Below the pieces are notes generated by a model. It made no database searches, had not been told where the DNA came from, and saw nothing but the letters and a program-made list of their open reading frames with translations. From contig NZ_CP121668.1 in NCBI RefSeq assembly GCF_029714425.1, positions 5,477,501 to 5,541,500 on the forward strand: a stretch of 64,000 nucleotides of DNA, in the 5' to 3' direction. The first letter of the stretch is position 1; each line of letters starts with the position of its first letter. Of the stretch, positions 16,613-24,714 are shown piece after piece. Origin of the DNA: Bradyrhizobium sp. CB2312 (GTDB lineage: Bacteria > Pseudomonadota > Alphaproteobacteria > Rhizobiales > Xanthobacteraceae). The position numbers were made by a program, and so were the translations under genes.

Positions 16613-16695
16613 TTGGCCCAAAGACCGACATCCGGATGCACGACTTCAACGTCGCCTTGTGACAGCACAGCGGACGCGACGAAACCACCCGTAGC
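16613..16695. repeat. Dispersed repeat at the 3' flank of the GrlR gene
   Basis: This flank is the parental form of the partial copies at 7584-7654 (its left half) and 12717-12760 (its right half). It abuts the GrlR stop codon. Confidence 0.7.
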
Positions 16696-17400
16696 CTACG
16701 CCCTTCGCATCAGCTTGAGCGAGGCGGCAAGGCGCAGGCTGCGCTTGCCGGCGAGCGCGATGCCTTCGAGCTCGCCGCTGTCGGCGGTGCAGGTCCCGGA
16801 GAAGCCGATCCCGACCTCAAGACCGCCAAACACCGGGTTGTCGTCTTTCGCCGGTGTGTGCTCCTGGTTTAGCATCTCGCCTTTCCAGCGGCCGTCCGCC
16901 GACGAGTAAGAGCCGAGATAGTAGAAGAACGCATCGCCGCCGAGGATGCGGCCGTCCATCAGCAGCATCACGCCGGAGAGCCCGGCATCGACGCCGTCGA
17001 GCGCGCGGATGTGGATGGCGTAAAGCCCGTTGACGATGCCGTCGGGACCGACCGTGCCGCGCGGCGGCAGCGCCTCGTCATCGAGCGGCGCGAGATTGGC
17101 CCAGAACACGTTGCCCGGCATCGGTTCCGCCTCGCCCTCGAACAGGATCGTCGATCCTTCCGTCCGGCCGCGCACCTTGATCGCGGCAAAGTCGGTGCCC
17201 ATCAGCGGCTTGTAATTGGGATCATCGTTGTGGCGCTCGGTGATGACCTCGCCTTCGATCACGCCGTCCCTGACCTCGTAGGAGCCGAGATGGGCGAAGG
17301 CGGAATTGCCGCCGAGCAGCTTGCCCTTGTGCATGCACATGATGCTGCGGCCGAAGGCGCCGCCAACGCCGTATTCAACCTTGTAGAGCCCGTCCAGCAA
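16696..17400 (-). CDS. GrlR-family protein, two tandem domains (paralogue 1)
   Basis: The 234-residue protein is built of two repeats of the GrlR fold, beginning DGLYKVEY (residue 3) and NGLYAIHI (124). Each holds a GG-D/N-x-x-F-x-x-LGSY motif (LLGGNSAFAHLGSY and ILGGDAFFYYLGSY). GrlR was named for the repressor of the E. coli LEE type III secretion island, but no type III genes are here, so the function is unassigned. There is no signal peptide or membrane segment. The start is a TTG at 17400; no better in-frame start is seen. Its last codons and 3' flank are the source type for the scars at 1.06, 7.6, 10.65 and 12.7 kb. Confidence 0.8.
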   Translation of the reverse strand: MLDGLYKVEYGVGGAFGRSIMCMHKGKLLGGNSAFAHLGSYEVRDGVIEGEVITERHNDDPNYKPLMGTDFAAIKVRGRTEGSTILFEGEAEPMPGNVFWANLAPLDDEALPPRGTVGPDGIVNGLYAIHIRALDGVDAGLSGVMLLMDGRILGGDAFFYYLGSYSSADGRWKGEMLNQEHTPAKDDNPVFGGLEVGIGFSGTCTADSGELEGIALAGKRSLRLAASLKLMRRA

Positions 17401-17644
17401 CGTCGTCGACCCGCAAAATCAGAAAAGAATCGCAGGCTACCTAGCATCGTCGCCGGACCAAGGCCATCCGGCTTTTCCGCGCAGGGCCGCTCGCGCAACC
17501 CATCCGTGCATGGTGCCATCATGCCCCTGTTTTGCCCGACGGGTCAAGCTCTACTTCGGTAAATCAGCATCACGCGATTTCAACCACTTGGCTACTGTGC
17601 ATGGGGTTGTTTTTCGACTTTTTGTTTGCGCGGCTGGTCGCGCC

Positions 17645-17794
17645 TCAATGACGCTTGAAATATTGCACCTCACGCTCGTGCTTCTCGGCCGCCGCGCGGC
17701 TCTTGAACGTGCCGAGGTTGCGGCGCTTGCCGGTCTTGGGATTCACCTTGCGTGAATAGAGGCGATATTCGCCGGATGCGAGTTTGCGGATCAT
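17645..17794 (-). CDS. Small basic protein, 49 residues
   Basis: The product is strongly basic (SRKVNPKTGKRRNLGTFKSRAAAEKHEREV) with a pattern like the short three-strand plus helix Arm/AP2-type DNA-binding modules: GEYRLYSRK, then LGTFKSRAAAEKHE. GGGAGGTG stands at a good distance before the ATG at 17794. I recognise it as a conserved small protein type in rhizobia but know no function; DNA or RNA binding is an inference from charge and fold pattern. It diverges from the gene at 17900. The 244-base gap on its other side shows nothing clear. Confidence 0.7.
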   Translation of the reverse strand: MIRKLASGEYRLYSRKVNPKTGKRRNLGTFKSRAAAEKHEREVQYFKRH

Positions 17795-17899
17795 GGCTGC
17801 ACCTCCCGCTCGTTGCGACGTCAACGGCCCGCACCGGTGCTGGTTCCTCCCGTTCGAGGCTCGTTCGAACCGGTTGGCGCAAGCGTGCGACGAAGAGGC

Positions 17900-18358
17900 A
17901 TGAACCAGGCAGAACCATCGGCCGAACAGCAGATCGCGGAATTCATCGACAGCGCGGCGAAGCAACCGCTGCTCGATGCCGCCTTCGAACTCTGGCGCTG
18001 GCGCTACCGGTTGAACTCGATCGAGGGGCGCCCGACCGCCGAAGAGGTCCGCATCAATCGTACCCTCACGCCGCAGCAGATGGCCGAGAAATACCGCTAC
18101 GACCGCGACCACGCCCATGAAGGGCCGATGTTCGGCTATCTCAAGCGTGCCCATCCGCGCGCCGCTGACGACGCGATCCGGCAAGCCATCATCACCGCCG
18201 TCAAGTTCGAGGGCGCGACCGAAGCGCATTTTAAATGGGACGGCGATTTCTGGGACTGCGTCGTGCGCGCGGTGGCGCAGGCCGCAGCGGAGTATCCCGA
18301 TTTCCTCGAGACCACCTATCGCGACGCCCGCAACAATCTCGCCTACTACATGAAGTGA
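17900..18358 (+). CDS. Conserved hypothetical protein, 152 residues
   Basis: This soluble protein has no signal peptide, membrane segment or cysteine-rich motif. It contains LLDAAFELWRWRYRLN in the N-terminal third and FKWDGDFWDCVVRAV, then YPDFLETTYRDARNNLAYYM at the end, all suggesting an all-helical fold rich in aromatic residues. I know no function. The ATG at 17900 follows GAAGAGG; an upstream in-frame start at 17813 would overlap the promoter of the divergent small basic protein. It is convergent with and nearly abuts the Sel1 gene. Confidence 0.7.
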   Translation: MNQAEPSAEQQIAEFIDSAAKQPLLDAAFELWRWRYRLNSIEGRPTAEEVRINRTLTPQQMAEKYRYDRDHAHEGPMFGYLKRAHPRAADDAIRQAIITAVKFEGATEAHFKWDGDFWDCVVRAVAQAAAEYPDFLETTYRDARNNLAYYMK

Positions 18359-18359
18359 G

Positions 18360-19181
18360 TCAGAAGCACAGGGTGGTGACGAGCTTGCCCTGCTTGTCCT
18401 TGATCGCATAGGGACAGCGCAGCCGCTCCAGCGCCTTCTTGGCGTCCTCGTCGCCGAGGGCTGCGGCGCGCTCGTAATAGGCCTTTGCGGCGTCCTTGTC
18501 CTTCGGCCCGCCGCGGCCTTCCTGCGCGAAGGCGCCCATCCGCTCCAGCGCGCCGGGATGGTTTTGCGCGGCCGCCTTCTCGAACAGCGCGCGTGCCGCA
18601 ACGTCGTCCTTCTCACCGCCATTGCCGTTGGCGAGCATCAGGCCGAGCTGGTACTGCGCCTCCGCGTTGGTCTCGGCGGCCTTGCCGAGCAGCGCGCGGG
18701 CCTGGGCGGGGTCGGCCGGCGCCGCGCCACCTGCGCCGCCGAGCGCGGCAAGGTTAGAGACGCCGCGGGGATTGCCTGATTGCGCCGCCTTCTCGAACAG
18801 CCTTCGTGCCTGCGCCTCGTCCTTGGCGACGCCCGAGCCGGTGCCATAGGCGACGCCAAGCTCGACCATCGCTGCGCTCGATCCCTTCTCGGCCGCCTTG
18901 CGCCAGGCGGCGATCGCCTCGTTCGTCTGCCGGTTGGCCGCATAGGCGCGGCCGAGCGCGAACATCGCGCGCCGCGAGGATGACGCCGCCTGCTTGCAGA
19001 ACTTGATCGCTGTCGCGACGTCGGCGGCCGCGATGTCACTCACGCCCTTCACGTCAGCCGGCTTGTCGGGATCGCTGGGATCGGCGGCGACCCTGTCGCA
19101 CAGGACGAGATCGGCCGATTGCGCATGCGCCGCCAGCGGCGCGGCGAGCGTGAAGAGGATGGCAAGGAGATAGGTTCGCAT
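18360..19181 (-). CDS. Sel1-repeat (TPR-like) periplasmic protein
   Basis: The 273-residue protein has a signal peptide (MRTYLLAILFTLAAPLAAHA) and then Sel1-like repeats over about 55-255, recognisable by A-x-x-x-L-G-x-x-Y/L and A-x-x-x-F-E-K-A-A patterns such as ARALFEKAAAQNHPGALERMG. Sel1 repeats form a superhelix that binds other proteins; many such proteins act in the bacterial envelope. C-terminal cysteines (RCPYAIKDKQGK...LCF) may form a disulfide. The start at 19181 is chosen because it begins the signal peptide. It lies 32 bases from the next leftward gene, so the two may be co-transcribed. Confidence 0.8.
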   Translation of the reverse strand: MRTYLLAILFTLAAPLAAHAQSADLVLCDRVAADPSDPDKPADVKGVSDIAAADVATAIKFCKQAASSSRRAMFALGRAYAANRQTNEAIAAWRKAAEKGSSAAMVELGVAYGTGSGVAKDEAQARRLFEKAAQSGNPRGVSNLAALGGAGGAAPADPAQARALLGKAAETNAEAQYQLGLMLANGNGGEKDDVAARALFEKAAAQNHPGALERMGAFAQEGRGGPKDKDAAKAYYERAAALGDEDAKKALERLRCPYAIKDKQGKLVTTLCF

Positions 19182-19213
19182 GAATGCCACGTTGCGTTGT
19201 CGCCCGGGCAAAT

Positions 19214-19897
19214 TCAAGGCTCAAGTCCCGATTGGCGTAGCGCAGGAACGACCTCCGGCGATGACAGGTAGCGGAGCAGTCGATCCGCGGCCTCGGCATG
19301 CTTCGCGCTGGCGATGCGGCCGGCGGAAAACACGGCCGGCGTTTGCAGCTCGTGCGGGATCGGGCCGACCACCTCGATGCCGTCAACTTGCTTGAGCTCG
19401 CTGATCTGCTGCACGGCGAGATCCGCCTCGCCGCTGACGAGCCGCTCCGCCGTAAAGCCCTGCTCGACGATGGTGGCCTTGCCATTGATTTCGGCCGCGA
19501 TCCCCATCCGCACGATGAGCTGGGCGAAGTACACGCCGCTCGCACCCAGCCGCGAATAGGCGACGGACCGCGCCGCGAGCAGCGTCGTGCGCAGCGCGGC
19601 TTCGGTCGCGATGTCGGGATGCGCCTGCCCTGCCCGCACCGCGATGCCGACGAAAGAGCGCGCCAGATCGGCTGCGGTCTCGGCGACCACACGGCCCTCG
19701 CTGATCATCTCGTCGAGCCCTTCGCGCGTGAGGATCACGAGATCGGCGGCCTCGCCGTCACGCAGTCGCTTGAGCAGCGCCAGCGTTGGCGCGAAGTCGG
19801 CATCGACATGGATGGCGTGAGCTGCCTCGAAGGCGGAGGACAGGCTGCGCATCGCGCCCATCAGGCCGAGCGTCGAGAGCATGCGAATTGTTTCCAT
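19214..19897 (-). CDS. ModA-like substrate-binding-domain protein without signal peptide
   Basis: The 227-residue protein has the two-lobe SBP_bac_11/ModA pattern: MRSLSSAFEAAH, then VILTREGLDEMISEGRVV, ARSFVGIAVRAGQAHPDI, and AEADLAVQQISELKQVDGIEVVGPIPHELQ with a C-terminal LLRYLSSPEV. Molybdate-binding proteins of this fold are exported, yet here the protein starts directly in the first strand with no signal peptide, so it is probably cytoplasmic, perhaps a sensor. Some similar rhizobial proteins are annotated only as substrate-binding domain proteins. The gene sits between the Sel1 and GrlR genes on the same strand. Confidence 0.7.
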   Translation of the reverse strand: METIRMLSTLGLMGAMRSLSSAFEAAHAIHVDADFAPTLALLKRLRDGEAADLVILTREGLDEMISEGRVVAETAADLARSFVGIAVRAGQAHPDIATEAALRTTLLAARSVAYSRLGASGVYFAQLIVRMGIAAEINGKATIVEQGFTAERLVSGEADLAVQQISELKQVDGIEVVGPIPHELQTPAVFSAGRIASAKHAEAADRLLRYLSSPEVVPALRQSGLEP

Positions 19898-19918
19898 GGG
19901 TACTTCCTGGGGGAGCGA

Positions 19919-20620
19919 TCAGGCGCGGTGCATCAGCTTGAGCGCGGCGGTGAGGCGCAGGCTGCGCTTGCCGGCAAGGGCGGTCGCCTCCAGCACCGCC
20001 TCTTGGCCATCATAGCGGCCGGAGAAGCCGATGCCGACCTCGTGGCCGCCGAAGATCGGATCGTCCTTCGCCGGCGTATGCTCCTGATTGAGGATCTGGC
20101 CCTTCCAGCGGCCATTCGCGGCGGTGTAGCTGCCGAGATAATAGAACGCGGCATCGCCGCCGAGGATGCGGCCCCCCTTGAGCAGCATCACGCCGGTGAG
20201 GCCGCCGTCGACGCCGTCGAGCATGCGCAGATGCACCGAATAGAGCCCGTCGATGATGCCGCCCTCCCCGACGCCGCCGGCGATCGGCACCTCGTCCTCG
20301 GTGATTGGCGTCATCACCGACTGGAACGGCACGCCGGGCAGCTCCTTGAGCTCGCCCTTGAAGCGGTAGAGATCGCCATCGGCCCAGCCCTTCGCGAGCA
20401 AGGTCGCATCGTCGGTGCCGGCCATGGCGCGGTAATTGGGATCGGGGTTGTGACGGACGGTCTTGATCACGACGTCGACGCCGCCTTCGGTCTTCTCGTA
20501 GGTGCCGATATGGGCGAAGGCCGAATTGCCGCCGAGCATCTTGCCGTTGCCGGCATGCATCACGCTCCGGCCGACCGAGTCGCCGAGCTGAAACCGAACC
20601 TTGTAGAAGCCTTCAAACAC
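19919..20620 (-). CDS. GrlR-family protein, two tandem domains (paralogue 2)
   Basis: This second two-domain GrlR paralogue has 233 residues from the GTG at 20620, nearly the same length as paralogue 1. The repeats begin FEGFYKVRF and IDGLYSVHL and contain MLGGNSAFAHIGTY and ILGGDAAFYYLGSY; it ends KRSLRLTAALKLMHRA. The frame is open further upstream, but that part has no resemblance to the family, and the GTG start matches the first repeat. It lacks a signal peptide. It is transcribed toward the ModA-like and Sel1 genes. Function outside type III secretion is not known to me. Confidence 0.8.
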   Translation of the reverse strand: MFEGFYKVRFQLGDSVGRSVMHAGNGKMLGGNSAFAHIGTYEKTEGGVDVVIKTVRHNPDPNYRAMAGTDDATLLAKGWADGDLYRFKGELKELPGVPFQSVMTPITEDEVPIAGGVGEGGIIDGLYSVHLRMLDGVDGGLTGVMLLKGGRILGGDAAFYYLGSYTAANGRWKGQILNQEHTPAKDDPIFGGHEVGIGFSGRYDGQEAVLEATALAGKRSLRLTAALKLMHRA

Positions 20621-20737
20621 CAGCCGTGTCCCCGGCTCTCGCGCGCATCCCGCCGGTACTCTATCCCGGTTTCGGCGGAGGTAGACAGATTTCGAGCCGG
20701 CATGGCCGGCAGACCGCAAATGATGGACGTCATCAAA

Positions 20738-20776
20738 ACGAAAAATCCGCCGGAGCGTACCTGCTCCGGCGGATTG
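20738..20776 (-). terminator. Rho-independent terminator of glnII
   Basis: On the minus strand AATCCGCCGGAGC pairs with GCTCCGGCGGATT across a 6-base loop, followed by TTTTTCGTTTT. It lies 43 bases beyond the glnII stop and marks the end of that transcript. Confidence 0.85.
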
Positions 20777-20818
20777 AGGACCAATCCGGGCCAGCCCCTA
20801 GCCCGGGCCGGGAGGATG

Positions 20819-21853
20819 TTAGGCCGCGGCCTTCTTGTCGGTCGGCACGGACGAGATCGTCTTCAGGATCTGCGAAGCGATCTGGTAGGGGTCGCCTTGC
20901 GAGTTCGGACGGCGGTCTTCCAGATAGCCCTTGTAGCCGTTGTTGACGAAGGAGTGCGGAACGCGGATCGAGGCGCCGCGGTCGGCCACGCCGTAGCTGA
21001 ACTTGTTCCAGGGCGCGGTCTCGTGCTTGCCGGTCAGACGCTTGTCGTTGTCCGGGCCGTAGACGGCGATGTGGTCCATCAGGTTCTTCTCGAACGCGCC
21101 CATCAGCGCCTCGAAATACTCCTTGCCGCCGACTTCGCGCATATAGGCGGTCGAGAAGTTGGCGTGCATGCCCGAGCCGTTCCAGTCGGTGTCACCGAGC
21201 GGCTTGCAGTGGAACTCGATGTCGATGCCGTACTTCTCGGTGAGGCGCAGCATCAGGTAGCGGGCCATCCACATCTGGTCGGCAGCCGTCTTGGAGCCCT
21301 TGCCGAAGATCTGGAATTCCCACTGGCCCTTGGCGACTTCCGCGTTGATGCCCTCATGGTTGATGCCGGCGGCCAGGCAGAGGTCGAGATGCTCCTCGAC
21401 GATCTTGCGGGCGACGTCGCCGACGTTCGAAAAGCCGACGCCGGTGTAGTACGGGCCCTGCGGCGCCGGATAGCCGGCGGTCGGGAAGCCGAGCGGACGG
21501 CCGTCCTTGTAGAAGAAGTACTCCTGCTCGAAGCCGAACCAGGCGCCGGCGTCATCGAGGATCGTGGCGCGCTTGTTGGACGCATGCGGGGTCTTGCCAT
21601 CGGGCATCATGACTTCGCACATCACGAGCACGCCGTTGGTGCGCGCGGCATCCGGGAAGACGGCGACCGGCTTCAGCACGCAATCGGAGCTGTGGCCTTC
21701 GGCCTGCTGGGTGGAGGAGCCATCGAAGCCCCAGAGCGGAAGCTGCTCGAGCGTCGGGAACGACGCAAATTCCTTGATCTGGGTTTTGCCGCGCAAGTTC
21801 GGAGTCGGCGTATATCCGTCGAGCCAGATGTACTCGAGCTTATACTTGGTCAT
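20819..21853 (-). CDS. glnII: Glutamine synthetase type II
   Basis: The 344-residue enzyme makes glutamine from glutamate, ammonia and ATP in the cytoplasm. Its length and motifs are those of the eukaryote-like GSII of rhizobia rather than the 470-residue GSI: GFDGSSTQQAEG (42-53), GFEQEYFFY (107-115), AGINHEGINAEV and GMHANFST, the last two shaping the ammonia and glutamate sites. GSII is not controlled by the adenylylation that controls GSI. A sigma-54-type promoter lies 85 bases upstream and gstI is divergent, which is the arrangement known from rhizobia, where glnII is NtrC-activated under nitrogen limitation. Confidence 0.97.
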   Translation of the reverse strand: MTKYKLEYIWLDGYTPTPNLRGKTQIKEFASFPTLEQLPLWGFDGSSTQQAEGHSSDCVLKPVAVFPDAARTNGVLVMCEVMMPDGKTPHASNKRATILDDAGAWFGFEQEYFFYKDGRPLGFPTAGYPAPQGPYYTGVGFSNVGDVARKIVEEHLDLCLAAGINHEGINAEVAKGQWEFQIFGKGSKTAADQMWMARYLMLRLTEKYGIDIEFHCKPLGDTDWNGSGMHANFSTAYMREVGGKEYFEALMGAFEKNLMDHIAVYGPDNDKRLTGKHETAPWNKFSYGVADRGASIRVPHSFVNNGYKGYLEDRRPNSQGDPYQIASQILKTISSVPTDKKAAA

Positions 21854-21937
21854 TGAGCCTCTCTGTAGATGATGCGAAAGGTGGGGTTGAGAGCCCCCGC
21901 ACGTTTGTACCCGGCCATCATCGGCCGCCGCCTTATA

Positions 21938-21953
21938 AGCACGTTGCGTGCCA
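21938..21953 (-). promoter_or_regulatory. Sigma-54 (-24/-12) promoter of glnII
   Basis: On the minus strand TGGCACGCAACGTGCT carries GG and GC at the required -24/-12 spacing (consensus TGGCACG-N4-TTGC, with GTGC for TTGC). A transcript would start near 21929, leaving a leader of about 75 bases. The remaining 21.95-22.39 kb gap presumably holds NtrC sites and the gstI promoter, but I see no unambiguous NtrC dyad there. Confidence 0.75.
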
Positions 21954-22389
21954 AATGGCCGTAGCCCGGGAGGTTATCCACCACCGTCGGGCTCCACCCG
22001 CCGGCGCCGGACTGTCCACAGCGACGTGCGTCATAGGCGCGCACCTTCGCGTGAAGCTGCACTGCAAAAATCCCGCGGAAAACGCCCGTTTCTGAAGCAT
22101 GCCGGCTGTTGCCGGAGGTTGCCGATCAAACGCGCATCAACGTCCGGCAATTTTCGTAAAGCCACCGGCCCCTGCCTAGCAACCTTTGGAATGGCACAGG
22201 CGTTGGTCATCCCGACGGTGCCTTAGGAGATGCAGAGGGTCTCCTGCCCATAAATTAGGCTGCAACTGATTTCCTCTTGAGCACTTTTCATTTCGGGGAG
22301 CGCGGCCGATATGGGGATTCCAGTAACCACAATCGAACGAGTCGGGCGCACGATGGAGGCCAAGGCGCTTTGACCAAGGAGAAATCGCA

Positions 22390-22593
22390 ATGATGAACAA
22401 TGGTCTGAGTCAGGGATCTGCAAAGATCTACCAGTTTCCCGTCGGGGGCCGCGCAGCTCTCGCCGGACGCCGCTATGGCGAGACCCGCCTTCCCGCCGAT
22501 CAGGCTTCGCTTCCCGCGAACGTCTCGATCTGCAGCGACAGCTGGTATCACCAGGACGCGGTCGACGAAGCCAAGCCAAAATGGGACCGCTAA
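22390..22593 (+). CDS. gstI: GstI-like inhibitor of glutamine synthetase expression (DUF2735)
   Basis: The 67-residue protein shows the DUF2735 pattern: SAKIYQFPVGGR (10-21) near the N-terminus and SWYHQDAVDEA near the C-terminus. In Rhizobium leguminosarum gstI is a 63-codon gene divergent from glnII whose product lowers GSII synthesis at the translational level. Position, orientation, length and motif all match here. AAGGAG stands upstream of the ATGATG start. It would form a switch with glnII, being made when nitrogen is plentiful. The terminator at 22649 closes its transcript. Confidence 0.85.
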   Translation: MMNNGLSQGSAKIYQFPVGGRAALAGRRYGETRLPADQASLPANVSICSDSWYHQDAVDEAKPKWDR

Positions 22594-22648
22594 TGCCTGT
22601 GGCAGGGTTGATACCGCCGCGCTCTCTCAAGCGGCCGGCGGCAGTTTG

Positions 22649-22684
22649 AAAAAGGGTCGAAACAACGGTGTTTCGGCCCTTTTT
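22649..22684 (+). terminator. Rho-independent terminator after gstI
   Basis: AAAAAGGG-CGAAAC pairs with GTTTCGG-CCCTTTTT around a short loop, ending in a T-run, 55 bases after the gstI stop. Confidence 0.85.
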
Positions 22685-22704
22685 GATTCCGGCTGGCCTC
22701 TCGA

Positions 22705-23031
22705 CTAGAGCGCGGGCTTTTCGACGACCACGCAGGCCGTGACTGGCCGCTTCAAATGCTTGACCGTGGTCGCTCCGGTCTTGCCAATCCTCAGCGTGAT
22801 CCCCGCCCCCGAATAGCGCGCGCCAGACAGCGTCAGCCGCTTCGCCAGCGTGACTGGTTCGCCGCCGATCTGGAGGAAGGCGCGCTTGTCGTGGTCATAA
22901 AACCCCACGATGAATTGCGTACCATCGGCGCAACGGTAGGTCCGGAACGTCTGCGCGTCGGCCTGCCGCGCGCCGGAAATTCCGCCCGCCAGCATGGTGA
23001 TCGCCAAAACAATGGCCTTGTGCCGGTCCAT
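22705..23031 (-). CDS. MliC-like (lysozyme inhibitor) exported protein
   Basis: The 108-residue product has a signal peptide of about 26 residues and then the MliC layout: YRCADGTQFIVGF, LTLSGARYSGAGITLRI and a final TAC. The paired Cys residues (about 33 and 102) and the SGARY loop correspond to the inhibitor family that blocks C-type lysozyme with a conserved Ser and Lys. It probably resides in the periplasm. There is no lipobox. The start at 23031 is preceded by GGGGGCG. The gene overlaps no coding sequence but diverges from the tyrosine phosphatase gene with only about 70 bases between. Confidence 0.7.
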   Translation of the reverse strand: MDRHKAIVLAITMLAGGISGARQADAQTFRTYRCADGTQFIVGFYDHDKRAFLQIGGEPVTLAKRLTLSGARYSGAGITLRIGKTGATTVKHLKRPVTACVVVEKPAL

Positions 23032-23101
23032 GATCGCCCCCGTAATAGACTTGAAGGACGCCAGCCGTGCGTCCAGTGGAACCATAACCCAAGCTGATCT
23101 T

Positions 23102-23860
23102 ATGCAAGACTCCTCCATAACGGACTCCCCTGCCCGTCACCTCGCCTTGCAAGGAGCGAGCAATTTCCGCGATCTCGGCGGCTATCCGACCACCGACGGC
23201 CGCACCACGCGCTGGCGCCACATCTTCCGCTCGAACCATCTCGGCCAGCTCACGGCCGCCGACGTCGAGATCGTCCGCGCGCTGGGCGTGCGCAGCGCGT
23301 TCGACTTTCGCGGCGTCGAGGAGCGCGCGGCCGGCATCTGTGTGGTGGAGGAGATCGCCGTGCATTCGCTGCCGATCGAGCCGACGGTGGTCGCCGCGCT
23401 CCGCGCCGAACTCGTCGCAGGCAGACTGACCGCGCCGGTCGCCAGCGAGATCATGCGCGACTCCTACCGCAACTATGTCCGCCACAACACGCACAGCTTC
23501 CGCACGCTGTTCGGCCATCTCCTGGAAGACCGGGCGCCGCTCGTCATCCACTGCACCGCCGGCAAGGATCGCACCGGCTTTGCCAGCGCGCTGATCCTGC
23601 ATGCGCTGGGCGTGTCCGATGACGTCATTGCCGAGGACTACTTGCTGACCAACCAGCACTACAAGCGCGATGCGCTGGCTGCCATCGACCTGCCCGAGGA
23701 CGTGCGCAACGCGATCGGCAGCGTCGAGGCGTCGTATCTTGCTGCGGCTTTCGAAGCCGTCGGCAAGGAATATGGCGACCTCGAAACCTATTTGCACGAG
23801 GGGCTCAAGCTCGGCACGGCCGAGCGTGATGCGCTGAAGGAGCGCTATCTGCAAGCGTGA
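23102..23860 (+). CDS. Tyrosine-protein phosphatase (dual-specificity-like)
   Basis: The 252-residue protein contains the phosphatase loop HCTAGKDRTG, with nucleophile Cys151 and Arg157, in the C-x5-R form typical of bacterial Y_phosphatase3 enzymes. Upstream, NFRDLGGYPTTDGRTTRW (21-38) and FDFRGVEER are the usual N-terminal signature of this family, which hydrolyses phosphotyrosine or phosphoinositide-like substrates. There is no signal peptide. The ATG at 23102 is preferred since the frame upstream overlaps the divergent MliC-like gene. Confidence 0.88.
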   Translation: MQDSSITDSPARHLALQGASNFRDLGGYPTTDGRTTRWRHIFRSNHLGQLTAADVEIVRALGVRSAFDFRGVEERAAGICVVEEIAVHSLPIEPTVVAALRAELVAGRLTAPVASEIMRDSYRNYVRHNTHSFRTLFGHLLEDRAPLVIHCTAGKDRTGFASALILHALGVSDDVIAEDYLLTNQHYKRDALAAIDLPEDVRNAIGSVEASYLAAAFEAVGKEYGDLETYLHEGLKLGTAERDALKERYLQA

Positions 23861-23875
23861 TCCACACTAGGCGCG

Positions 23876-24595
23876 TCAAGCGGTCAGCCCGATCGCCTTT
23901 ATGATGGTGTTCTTGAGAGCCAAGGAGATCTGTTGGGTGCTCCAATCGTTCTGGTGCAGCTTGTCAGGATCACTCGTATCTATCAATTGCTCGAGCGGCA
24001 CGTTGTTTTGCACGTGCCAATGCCGCATCAGCGCCCAGCGCTGAAACAGATTCACTTCGGCTTCATTGGCAGCATCGCGGATCAGCCGGACCATCTTGTC
24101 CGAGAGCTCGGCACGATCGTCCCAGAGCATCTTGGTCACATACTGGGGATCAATCACCAGAACCTCGAAGCCGCGAGCGCGCAACTGCGCCAACCCCTTC
24201 CTGACGTTTCCGGCAACAACGTCCACGTCGTACTTGTCGTTGTGAAAGACTGCGTTCGTTCCAACCTGCCAGATGACCAGCGCCGGATCGTCGTGAAAAA
24301 TATCTGCCTCGAAGCGCGCGAGCTCTTCGTTCGCCTCTTCTCCGCCCCTGCCCCGATTCAGCACGTCAATGCGGACGTCCGGCCGGTGGACAACGTCCTT
24401 GAAGTATTGCCGCAGATACATCTCCAAACGATAGGGATACGGCACGACATCGCCTCGCCCCGCCGTTGACGACGACCCCATGGCCACGATGCGCACCGGT
24501 CCCTTTCCGTCCAACGCCTGTCGGAGCCGCATCAATGGGTATTTCAGGTCAACGATAGCAGCGGGAAACTCGATGGTCGGCAAATTGTCGGTCAT
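23876..24595 (-). CDS. SGNH/GDSL-family hydrolase
   Basis: The 239-residue protein has the four blocks of the SGNH esterase fold: block I GSSSTAG (about 40-46) with the nucleophile Ser, NRGRGG as block II, GTN as block III and DKLHQND with the catalytic Asp/His as block V. There is no signal peptide, so it is likely to act in the cytoplasm, unless the start is misjudged. Substrates in this family range from lipids to acetylated sugars and none can be assigned here. It converges on the tyrosine phosphatase gene. Confidence 0.85.
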   Translation of the reverse strand: MTDNLPTIEFPAAIVDLKYPLMRLRQALDGKGPVRIVAMGSSSTAGRGDVVPYPYRLEMYLRQYFKDVVHRPDVRIDVLNRGRGGEEANEELARFEADIFHDDPALVIWQVGTNAVFHNDKYDVDVVAGNVRKGLAQLRARGFEVLVIDPQYVTKMLWDDRAELSDKMVRLIRDAANEAEVNLFQRWALMRHWHVQNNVPLEQLIDTSDPDKLHQNDWSTQQISLALKNTIIKAIGLTA

Positions 24596-24714
24596 GAGAC
24601 AACCTCCTCAACGATCTAGAGTTGTATCTATAAGTCAGCCTTGAAGCGGCCGCCATTGCAAGTCCAATTCGAGCGGAGCAATAGTCGGCATGACGCGAAA
24701 CGACGGAGAGTCTC

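Noticed and set aside
19298..21856. Rightward open frame of about 850 codons across the glnII and GrlR genes
   Set aside because: High-GC antisense frame with no domain; the opposite strand has glnII and two other recognised genes.
22190..22206. Possible sigma-54 promoter TGGCACAGGCGTTGG for gstI
   Set aside because: The -12 element lacks the GC (TTGG instead of TTGC), and gstI is known to be made when NtrC/sigma-54 activity is low.
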